Source of the DNA: Erpobdella octoculata
Lineage: Eukaryota > Annelida > Clitellata > Hirudinida > Erpobdellidae
NCBI GenBank assembly: GCA_963978895.1
Contig: OZ022245.1
Span: 18,384,414 to 18,448,413, forward strand
Reading direction: 5' to 3'
DNA: 64,000 nt
Shown: piece after piece, positions 55,111 through 64,000 of the stretch
How positions within the stretch are numbered: the first letter of the stretch is position 1
Layout: each line of letters starts with the position of its first letter
Position numbers and translations under genes: made by a program
The notes under the pieces: model-generated
What the model saw: the letters and a program-made list of their open reading frames with translations, nothing else
Told to the model about the DNA's origin: nothing
The model's database searches: none

Positions 55111-58100
55111 TCACTTTAAATCAGAATTATCTAAAAAACTTTTAACTAGTGGTGGTTTGAAATTAGTTAACAAAGCTGCATTTACCCAGTGCTGCTGAAG
55201 TGTACCTAAGGAAGCTAGATTAAGTGTTTTCGAAAACAAATTATATGATTTCACCCGCTTAATACACCTTTCTACATGAACTCTGAGGGATGAAATTAAC
55301 TGATTATGTCTTATTTCATCTGCACTGAATTGCCCTGATTGGTTCAAAAAAGAAGGTATGGCTAAATGACAGTGAATTTCCTCTAGATCCTTGGCAATAG
55401 TAAAACCTTTATCTGCAAGCACAGTGTCTCCTGATTCAAGTAACTTCAACAATCCACAGTCTCTAAATATATATGCATCAGAACAGTTACCTGAATACAA
55501 TTTAGAAACAAAAGATATTGTTCCATGGGGTGTTATCCCTATTAAAGATTTAACCGTCGAATAATTCTTATAAGGAGAGAAAAACTGAGATGATCGCATC
55601 AATGAGCTAGGCTGCTGGATGCGTATCTCAGTGCAATCAACAATAACTCGACAATTTGGATGAGTCTTTTTAAAAATAGTGGGCATAAAACTGTTTATTT
55701 CACTTCTGGATTGCCAAAATAGCATTCTACCAAGAATAAAAAAAAGGAAGTTAGCCCATGAAATAATTTTTCTTGAAACTGTTCTATGATTTATTTCATA
55801 CATATCTGCTAACTCTTCATTAGTGAAACCTCTTCTAAGCTTAACTAAGTACATAAAAAATTCTTCTTCTAAACTGAATTTATTACTTAACCTACGAGAC
55901 TGACAACTATTCTTATAACAACTTTTCATAAGTTCAGCATGAAACTCAATGTGCATGAAAATTAAATGAAAAATTTCATAATTAGCAAAACCAGTATAAA
56001 AAAAAAAATTGTCCTTATCATGCTTAAATTTATTAACTCCAAATTTTGTTGAAAGTTCCTTTTCCATTTTCATGCAGAGTTCAGATTTCTTTTTTAATTC
56101 TTTCTTTAATTTATCAATAAGGGAATTTTCTTCTGATTCTGTAGACCTAGATAATAAAATTATTATAAAATATATTAAAGTTCTATAAATACATTTCCAT
56201 TATAAAATATTTTAATAAAACACTGATACAAGTTTGATCTATATATAGAAATATTAAATTATATTTTCCAACTAACTCTATCACATTTTCTGTCGATGTT
56301 ACTTCTTCACATACAAAAGGCACATCTCCTGCAGTAAAAACTTCAGCAAAACTGCTTGGCAATAAATCTTGAGCAGTAAGAGTAACGTCATCTTTTTGAA
56401 TGGTCGACAACAAGGACTGACGAACAGGACTTTTTCTTTTATTCGGCAATTCTTGGGAATTCCATTCAAATACAGTTGGTATAGCACCAGGTTTTAATTT
56501 TTTGTGACTTAATTTCATGTTATCTTCAGCAATGAAATCACTTCTGGTGAAATGCCTTGAACAAACTTTTGTTTCTTTTCCAACCTATCAAATTAATAAA
56601 CATACAAAAATTAAACACTGAACCTCTGACAAAACAAGACAACAAAGTGATAAAACTGATAAAAGGAGTCTTATTATAAAATTAAGTCAATAAGTTAAAA
56701 TAGGCAGTCGCACAGTTAAAAATCGCATGAAGACGTACGCAACTGAGTTGAGCCGAATTTTCTGCGCGCGGCTTTTTCGGTCCCGGCGTCGAGCGGTGTT
56801 ACAGTTTTGTTTATATCTCGATAATTTGGGCGTCTATAGAGTCTTTGGTTACATCAGGGGACGCGTAAAAAGTGCGGGAATTTAACGAGACTAATCAATA
56901 TACTTGGCCACGCCCCTTCACCTTGACATTGGATCTGGAAGTTTGGTCCGCTTTTTTTTTCTCTTATAATCACTTATAACTTTCTTCTTAGACCTTGGCG
57001 TGTTTTAGTTTTTTTTTGGCGGGCTAGAATCTTCATTAATCTATATTACTGGAAATTTTCATTGCTTAAAAATGCCCCGACCGCCGTAACTATGGCCCTT
57101 CATTTTGCAACTCGAACTGCAAAATCACGCGTTTGTCGGCCATTGTCGCCGTCATCTCAGTCATCGCATTACTGATCAAGTATTGCGCTGTTTCGTAGAC
57201 ATAAAATACAATATATAAATGATAAATTCATATTATAATTATTATGGATTGATTGATTAATATGAATAAACGTTCTTAGATGCAATAGCATCAATATGGA
57301 ATAATGTGCTATCTAACTTTGACACATAATATTGTAAGGTAGAAATCCAATATAATACAATACATCATTAAGCTGACAATCAGAATTGAGAGGAAGCCAC
57401 TTTTGTAACTTCATGTAACATTTTAGTTATCTTAGAAAAAACTAATAAAGTCATCTATAAAATACCTTGTCTTGTGTTTTTTTTGCATTGGTTGATTTTG
57501 AATTGGCATTGTCAGCTGAAAATGTACCATATAGTATTCTAGCCTGGCTGGTTTCTTTTACGTGAAATGAAAAAATTTCTTGTAGAATGTGGAACTATGT
57601 TGGTGCCAGTTGACAGAAAGAGAACATTTTGAAACTCAAGTCTACGAGGGACTTTGTTTTGCAAACACAAAAGTCCTACAACCAAGAAGGCCATCCCATC
57701 TCTGACCCTAACCAGCAAATCTAAAGTATTACTGTAGTGTAGTAAAGTTAGCTGGTCAAGTACCGGTTAAAATTTACGTTATGCATTGATAACATGACAT
57801 TCTCTCAGCATAACTTTACACAACTGATGTCACGCGTTAAAGAGTTAACAAATGCGCATGATCTAAGTTGCGATACACCGAGAAAATGCAGCCTGCAACA
57901 ATATCTTTTTGTCTTGTCTGACCAACAAATGAATAATTGATCTGCTTAACATGTTACTAAACTCTATTGTAACAGTCATGTCAATAATTTGAATGATGTT
58001 GATGACATGACCAAGGCCGTCAGACCTTGTCAAACAATGTTTTTTAGAATATATGCGTCGCCTTTTAACTCTACAAAGAAATGCTATACTTTAAGCAATA

Positions 58101-59950
58101 ATATCAAACTTGAAACAAATTGCTTTATGACTTACTTATGTGGAACATACGTTCTTAGCAGTGTAGTAAATTCATTTCAACTTTAACTCTGATGCATTCA
58201 TTTTTTCAGCATAACTTGACAAAACTGATGTCACGCGTTAAAGAGTTAACAAATGCGCATGATCTAAGTTGCGATACACCGAGAAAATGCAGCCTGCAAC
58301 AATATCTTTTTGTCTTCTCTGACCAACAAATGAATAATTGATCTACCTAACATGTAACTAGACTCAATTGTAACAGTCATGTCGATGATTTGAAGTACAT
58401 TGACGACATTACCAGGCCGTCATACCTTGTCAAACAAAGTCTGATAGAATAGATGCGTGGCCTTTTAATTCTACACAGAAATGTCTTATAAAAATCGTTA
58501 TGGATATTTATTGTTTAAGTTAGTATACAGTACATAGCATTATTGTATACTTATGTAAAATTGTAGAACATAAGTTTGTGGCAGTGTAATTAATTCACTT
58601 CAACTTTAATATTTTATTTTTTGCTGTAAAGTACTTGAACCAATATTAGAAAATATCAATTTACGTGTTAGATTTACTTTGATTCTCGTGGATTCATTCT
58701 TTCAGCATAACTTTACACAACAGATGTCCAGTGTTAATGGAAAAAGAGTTAACAAATGCCCAGTGCACGATGTAGTCGCGGACACAGTGAAGATGCAGTC
58801 TGGAGCAATATCAATTTTGTCTTGTCTGACCAACCAATGTTTAACTGATTAACCTACCATGTAACTGAATTCAATTGTAACAGTCATGTCAATAATTCGA
58901 ATAAGACATTACCAGGCTATCAGATCTTGTCAAGCAACGTATGATAGGATAGATGTGTTGCTATTTCACTTTTCCAAACAATGTTTTATAAAAACTTTGT
59001 ACACATATTAATTATTTATTTGGTAATCTTTCACGTAAACGACTTGCTGTGGGAAAGATTAATACATTCTTGGCTATAATTAGCTATAAACACGATGAAA
59101 AGTGATAATTAGGGTTAGGGTTAGGGTTAGGGCTAGGGTTGTAACAAAATAGAACTATTTTATTGAAGGATTCGTCCCGGGCCGTTTATGTGAAAGATAA
59201 TCATTTATTTTAGTTTACATCACCATTGTATGCTTTATTTTTAACAATAAACGTGAATTTAAACAATTTTAGGTAAACAACTTTCTTCTAATAGATTATC
59301 TTAAAATTGTTTTTATAGATTATTATTCATTTTAAAAATGAATTATTTTTATATATGGTTTAATTAGTGTGACTTTAGTGGTTTAAGTAAAAAATGAATA
59401 AAATCGTTGAAATCAATGAGTCAAACGAACAACGCATACGACGTCTACGCTCTCATCAGTTTTTTTGCGTTTAGCGTGGTGGATCTCATGGCGTTGTTTG
59501 CTGTCTTAAAATCGATATATCTCGGTTAATATAAATCGTAAATTGAAATTTTTGGTGTTTTATGATTACAATTGTATTCTTTTTTTCAAAAAACTAATTT
59601 TTATTAAAAAAAAATTATTTTGAAATTTCTGTGCGACTGCCTAAGTTAAAAACACTCACGATTTTAATTAACACAATTCACAGGTAAACAGAACTAGACA
59701 ACTACCTCTATTACAACTGCTTACAATAGGATATGATTAATATTAATGGGTGGAAATATAACAACGTATTTTAACATAAAAGTATGTTAAACAACACAAT
59801 GCAAACCTTGAAATTCTTCCCAATATCCCTTCGTATCTTATGAATCCAAGCTTTAAAAAGAATATCGTCTTTCGGAAATGAAAAGAAAGATAATCCTCTA
59901 CACTTCTTTTTTGTGGCAGAACATTGAGGTACGCAGCAAAATGAAGGCAT
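55111..59950 (-). CDS. ISL2EU transposase: THAP domain plus DDE_4-type nuclease, three exons
   Basis: Join (minus) 59950-59807, 56584-56277, 56146-55111: 1488 bases, 495 residues, phases consistent. Exon 1 starts MPSFCCVPQCSATKKKCRGL and gives C-x-x-x-x-C and SFFSFPKDDILFKAWIHKI. Exon 2 completes the THAP domain (KVCSRHFTRSDF, KLKPGAIPTVFEW). Exon 3 is the catalytic domain. It has a coiled start (LIDKLKKELKKKSELC), an HTH-like FTNEELADMYEINHRTVSRK and the acid triad VIVDCTEI, VLADKGF and VHVERCIKRVK. Ends at a stop at 55111. No break was seen, so the gene may be functional. The exon 2 donor (GTTAGT at 56276) was chosen because it preserves the frame. Intron 1 (3.2 kb) contains a satellite and a MITE. 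Confidence 0.85.
57795..58990 (+). repeat. Satellite-like tandem repeat, three units
   Basis: CAGCATAACTT begins units at 57806, 58207 and 58703 (spacing about 401 and 496 bases). The first two units are close to identical over CGCGTTAAAGAGTTAACAAA and TGCGATACACCGAGAAAATG. The third is diverged and longer. It is non-coding and lies in intron 1 of the transposase gene. Confidence 0.85.
59022..59202. mobile_element. 181-bp MITE carrying a TTAGGG array
   Basis: Ends GGTAATCTTTCACGTAAACG and, inverted, GATTATCTTTCACATAAACG. The octamer ATTTATTT flanks it at 59014-59021 and 59203-59210. Inside, AATTAGGGTTAGGGTTAGGG continues to GCTAGGGTT (59107-59140). The sub-terminal TTGGCTATAATTAGCTATAA is shared with the element at 50155. 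Confidence 0.85.
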
Positions 59951-60314
59951 TATTGTTTTCTTTCAATTGAATTATTTTTTTTCAGATTCAAAAGAACAAG
60001 ATCTCTTGGCAATAACAATGATTAGTCAGCAACAAAAAGTGAACGACGCTATTTTACTATCTATCGCCGTATAACTCACGACAAACAACTCCGATTTTTA
60101 TAGAATTTATAATGCTAAGTTCCTACCACTATTTTACACCAAATCTGAAAATTCACACTTCCAATGCAACAAAATTTCCCACGTTATGACCACTGATCTC
60201 TATAATATAACTGGATTGCGCTTAGACCTGTCTGGGTGTCGCCTCGCCGCTGGTCGCCATTTTGGAAGGCCAACTATCTGATGCTATTGACGGAATCTTT
60301 TTAGAAGTTTAAAA

Positions 60315-62169
60315 ATGCCGAATTGCGCTGCTTGTAATTGCTTCAATAGAAAATATAAGGGAGCAAAACAGTCATTTCATTTGTAAGTACTTAATTAAGT
60401 TTTTTTTAGCAAGGTTTATTTACCGCCTGAGCTATATTTAGCAACACTGTCGTTTGGCTGAGCAAATAACTAAACTATTAATTAACTATGTCAGCCTAGC
60501 CTAAATAATTGTGTCCTCAACCTCATTATTGAAAGGTTCAAAAATAGTTTTTGTTTACGTTTTAAGTTCGCAAAGATGAAATGTAGAATTTCTGACTTCG
60601 TTTCTATTTTAAGTACTTTGAGAATTATCTTGATTTAGTTTCAGTTAGTTTGGGTAGAGAGAGATCATATTATATTTTATATTCACTAGCTATTAATTTT
60701 TCTTGTAAAACCTGACAAAAGTAGACGACTATTGAAATGTTTGTAAGTTGTAAACATTGTTTCAATGTCAAAACTGTTTGCTTGTGTCTATATTGAAAAG
60801 CAGCAAACATTTTGACTATGATATGATGTGCATTTTTCTACAATGTGTCTTTATCACTGAATCATCTCATTTTACTTTTCCCATCAATATAATTATTGTT
60901 GCTATCAACATCATCGCAAACAGTTCTCTTTTTTAGTCACCTTATGAATTATAGTTTATTCTTATTTTGTTATGGGACAATAAGTGACTGTGATCCTTGA
61001 AGAAAAATAACGGTGAATCATAAAAATTCTTAACACCTCAACAACCATTAAATTAGAAAACTCCTGTTCTTTGGTCATATTGACTAGCAACTTGTAGGTT
61101 TAGGCAATGGAGACTAGTAAAATGTGCAATATCTTCCTATTTGCAGGTTTCCCTTCACTAAGCCTGAGTTGGGTGGCCAATAGGAATCGTTCAGATTTTA
61201 ATTGTACAAAGAAGTCTGTGGTTTGCTCAGAACATTTTGAAGAGAATTGCTTCGATAGAACTGGACAAACAACTCGACTTCGCCATGGTGCTATTCCAAC
61301 TATTTTTAATTTTCCAGATCGCTGCACTGAGGTATAAAAGTTAAATACATATTTATTACTTTACAATAAACTACAATAAAATGTTATTTTTAGATTATGA
61401 TTACCATGTAAATTTTTATTTTTAAAGTGTACTTATCTTGTAAAATTATTTTAAAATATTTTATTATTTATTGCTTCATCATTTTGTTATTTTCTCAAGT
61501 CGAGAAAACCAGGACCACATGAAGAGCAACCAACAACTGGAGTTGCAACTGCAGACCCATACATACCTACAATGTCTTGTGAGGTATAAAAACTAAATAC
61601 ATTTTCATTACTTTACATTAGAATACCTACATTTAGAAAACTACGACAAGATATTATTTTTTCAAGCATGCTTACGTTGTAAAATTTTTAAAAAATCTTT
61701 CATGAATTATTGCTTTTGTATATTTTGCTAGTTTTCCAAGTCAAGAAAACCAAGACCACATGAAGAGCAATCAATAACTGAAGTCGTATCTGCAGAGTCA
61801 TACATTCCTTCAAAGTCATCAGCTGTTTTAATTTCTAGGGAACACTCGTACAATATTCAAACCACCCCAAAGGCAATGAAAAGACAAATGAATTATATTG
61901 TTGATCGAGCTCTGATTATGAAAAAAAAATTGAAATCAAGTCAAACACTGGTTCTTAGTGAAGTTGGCATGATCGCTTTCAAATCCTTAGACTTTCACAT
62001 GTACGATAGCACACCAGATAACAATCACATTTTTAATATAATTAAATGTGTTGCTCATAGCTATGCGACTATTAGATTACATCATTTAGCAAAACAGAAA
62101 ACTGTAGTTGTTTCGGGTATCAACATTCGTAAAGATTTAACTAAACTGATTTTGTTTAAAGGTCAATAA
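60315..62169 (+). CDS. THAP-domain protein gene, four exons, probable frameshift
   Basis: Exons 60315-60382, 61147-61331, 61500-61583 and 61741-62169. Exon 1 encodes MPNCAACNCFNRKYKGAKQS followed by FH. Exon 2 continues FPFTKPEL and, in the next frame, WVANRNRSDF, KSVVCSEHFEENCF and RLRHGAIPTIF. The C2CH layout, FP, W, VCS.HF and terminal AIPTIF define a THAP DNA-binding domain. The reading frame shifts between PEL and WVA (about 61170-61180), so the protein is broken unless a base is wrong. Exon 4 ends the protein with HSYNIQTTPKAMKRQMNYIV and KKKLKSSQ, the coiled-coil tail common in THAP proteins. Exon 3 repeats the start of exon 4. No transposase catalytic domain follows. Confidence 0.7.
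61332..61800 (+). repeat. Tandem duplication of an exon and its intron in the THAP gene
   Basis: Exon 3 (SRKPGPHEEQPTTG) and the start of exon 4 (SRKPRPHEEQSITE) are copies. The introns before them both begin GTATAAAA.(C/T)TAAATACAT and contain TTACTTTACA. Sequence 62170-63041 downstream is AT-rich with no gene seen. Confidence 0.8.
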
Positions 62170-63041
62170 TTAGACAATGACAATTTATATCTTTCAACTT
62201 GTTTTCAATAAGTCATGTTGTGTTTATCTTTGCTCATTTCTGTCTTCGGTATTATATCAGTTTATTTAATATATTTTTTAATAAGTAATAACAAGTTTTT
62301 TTTTTCAACCAGATGGGTGCATATGACTTACATTACATGTAACAAATAATGTCTATTTCACCTGTTAATTTTTAGTTTGGCATTAAATTATTTAATTCAA
62401 ATATCATTTCCTTCTCATTTGTAATCTTAAAGCCTAAAAACTGAATCAAATGAAAAACCTTTACAAATGATAAAAATTAAATGAAATTTTAATATGCTAT
62501 AGTCTACAATACAATGTAACTTGTTCAGCCTAAACTCCTAAACGCCCTAAACTAAGTATATTATTCGTTGACCCATTATTATAGACTAGACTTAGACTTT
62601 AGACTATATATATAGTATACACCTAGGTGACACAAAAAATACCGTTAACTTTGAAAAAATTCTCAAGGAAAATGTCTTTATTTAATTTCTTTATTAACAC
62701 AACATAACTTACTACTACATTTAACAAACATTTTGATGATAAAAGTTACTAATAAATAGACTCAAAACTTTTCGAGTCATACAGTTTCTTGTACAAACTA
62801 TTCTGTACTTGCTAAACTAGTTAGCTAAACCATAGCGGAGCGATTTTCTTGCGGTGATCTGCAGCGCGTTTCATCTGTGTGACTGCCAAATCTTTTGCAT
62901 GTGTTACCAATACCGAATAACTATCATAATGACCGTAGTAAAAAAATGTTAAAAATACCGAATAACAAATTTTATTTTCAAGTAAAATAGTTTAATTTAA
63001 TTAAAACCCCCTAATTGTTCGTATATCATGCGACGACCGAC

Positions 63042-63076
63042 CACTGATCTCTATAATATTATTTTAGAGATCAGTG
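63042..63076. repeat. Internal palindromic copy of the element end
   Basis: CACTGATCTCTATAATAT followed by TATTTTAGAGATCAGTG is a near-palindrome that repeats the outer 17-18 bases of the 60191-63187 inverted repeats. With 63170-63187 it could bound a 146-base sub-element. Confidence 0.75.
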
Positions 63077-63299
63077 CGACCGACGTAAACACGACGGCTG
63101 GACTGGTAACATGGCGGCAAACTGGCGACAACATTTCTATTGAAACAATGGGCTAAGCGCAATCCAGTTATATTATAGAGATCAGTGGTTATGACTAGAT
63201 CGGTAAGCTCGAGACTGCTGTCAACACTAAACCGGAAGTGATGTGTACCCGTTTTATAGCTAGAGCAAAGAAATCTCAAAGTTAGAGAGAATAGTCAAT

Positions 63300-63660
63300 A
63301 GCAAATTTAACGTAGAATTCAAATATCTAATTACATTTTACACTTTCCTAGTGACAAAAAATAATAAACGTCATTTACAGAAATGCTTCAGCTTTCAATC
63401 GATCCGAATCGCCACAAATTAATTAAAAAAAAATAAACTAAAATTGTCCGCCCTTTCAAACAACTGTTTTCTTTGACCTTACAAATATGTTACCGACACA
63501 GCCAATCAGAAACAAATTAATCCAAAAAATAATAAAATTATCCGCCCCTTCAAACAAATGTATTCTTATAGCAAATTTAACGTAGAATTCAAATATCTAA
63601 TTACATTTTACACTTTCCTAGTGACAAATAATAATTGCCGAAAATCGTTGCCCGAAGCGT
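63300..63660 (+). repeat. Tandem-repeat target DNA, right flank and empty site
   Basis: AGCAAATTTAACGTAGAATT to CACTTTCCTAGTGACAAA occurs at 63300 and again at 63570, 270 bases apart. The second copy is preceded by the left-flank sequence (CAAACAAATGTATTCTTAT), so 63474-63640 is an uninterrupted target. From 63660 to 64000 I recognise no gene. Confidence 0.85.
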
Positions 63661-64000
63661 TGCTAACTTCCTGGAGCTCCTTTAATTTCAATATCATTTT
63701 CAAACACGATGGAAATATCCCTCTATAGTGCTTTTCCAAAATCTAAAGTAATGGTATGAACTGTCAAACAATTGTTTGAAAGGTTCTTTATTGTTGTAAA
63801 AATTGCTATGTAGTCTTATTTTTTTCTTCTCGACATTAGAAAAAACATAAATGGAAGTTGTTTTTCCGCGTTGCACAAAAGAATGTATAGAAAACAATTG
63901 TACGATTGGCTGCTGCGGTATTTCATCTACTAGCATCCGCGAGATGAACAGACGAGATAGATGCGGCCTACCAAAGAGTCTCCCTGGGAGACTCTCCCCA

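Larger units (their letters stand above)
60191..63187. mobile_element. TIR element with 8-bp target duplication and a THAP gene
   Basis: Perfect 35-base inverted repeats lie at 60191-60225 and 63153-63187, starting CACTGATCTCTATAATATAA. The octamer GTTATGAC flanks both ends (60183-60190 and 63188-63195). The only gene inside is the THAP gene at 60315-62169. THAP domains with 8-bp duplications point to the P superfamily, but no catalytic core is present, so the superfamily is not proven. Confidence 0.9.
51161..63297. mobile_element. ISL2EU DNA transposon with AT target duplication and nested insertions
   Basis: The left end TGACTATTCTCTCTAACTTT is matched in inverse at 63276-63297, and similarity continues for about 35 bases, then again at AACTTCCGG. 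AT is present at 51159-51160 and 63298-63299. The pair encodes the two ISL2EU proteins on opposite strands: SWIM/YqaJ nuclease (+) and THAP/DDE transposase (-). Removing the nested elements at 51343-52472 and 60191-63187 leaves about 8 kb. A paralogous copy of the target without the element lies at 63474-63640, reading ...TATTCTT-AT-AGCAAATTT.... Confidence 0.85.

Noticed and set aside
59107..59140. A telomere or chromosome-fusion point
   Set aside because: The TTAGGG array is only a few units long and lies inside a MITE with its own target duplication.
63700..63936. 78-residue minus frame near the window end
   Set aside because: AT-rich and compositionally unremarkable. No domain or splice context was seen.

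Overview
The window is nuclear DNA from an AT-rich, repeat-laden animal genome. There are spliceosomal introns, no operons, and many eukaryotic transposon classes: LINEs, Penelope-like elements, hAT, piggyBac, pogo/Tigger, MULE, Helitron and ISL2EU. A short TTAGGG array fits a metazoan telomere type. I could not fix the lineage from sequence alone.

One host gene runs through most of the window on the + strand: an RBM5/RBM6/RBM10-type splicing regulator. Ten small candidate exons (4011 to 47568) encode the end of RRM1, a RanBP2-type zinc finger, an OCRE domain and a C2H2 zinc finger. Splice phases agree across every junction. No second RRM and no G-patch were found. Its introns are packed with transposons; the largest is about 20.9 kb.

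Layout: 0-4 kb, a LINE with two ORFs (minus) and a head-to-head pair of Helitron pieces. 5-7 kb, an old RTE-like LINE copy. 7.5-9.4 kb, a piggyBac relic with a nested tRNA-derived SINE. 9.6-13 kb, Gypsy, Penelope-like, hAT and Helitron fragments. 13.7-15.2 kb, an unidentified coding-like stretch. 15.5-17.3 kb, a LINE 3' end split by a hAT element with a perfect 8-bp target duplication. 17.6-25 kb, hAT and LINE relics. 25.6-29.8 kb, an intact 1056-residue RTE-like ORF nested inside a LINE. 30-35 kb, LINE, Tigger and hAT relics. 36.8-40.4 kb, Helitrons, one with Rep/helicase remnants. 41-46.5 kb, a Penelope fragment, a (TA)n array and LINEs. 48.1-49.4 kb, a 1.3-kb foldback element. 49.8-50.9 kb, MULE relics.

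The last 12 kb is one composite: an ISL2EU transposon (51161-63297) with two divergent-product genes on opposite strands, a SWIM/YqaJ nuclease (+) and a THAP/DDE transposase (-). Both reconstruct as open spliced frames. It carries an AT target duplication, and a paralogous empty site lies at 63474-63640. Nested in it are a TIR element that itself contains a Helitron piece, a satellite, a MITE carrying TTAGGG repeats, and a 3.0-kb TIR element with its own THAP gene and perfect 8-bp target duplications. Three Penelope-like fragments each keep a hammerhead ribozyme motif and each run into (TA)n.
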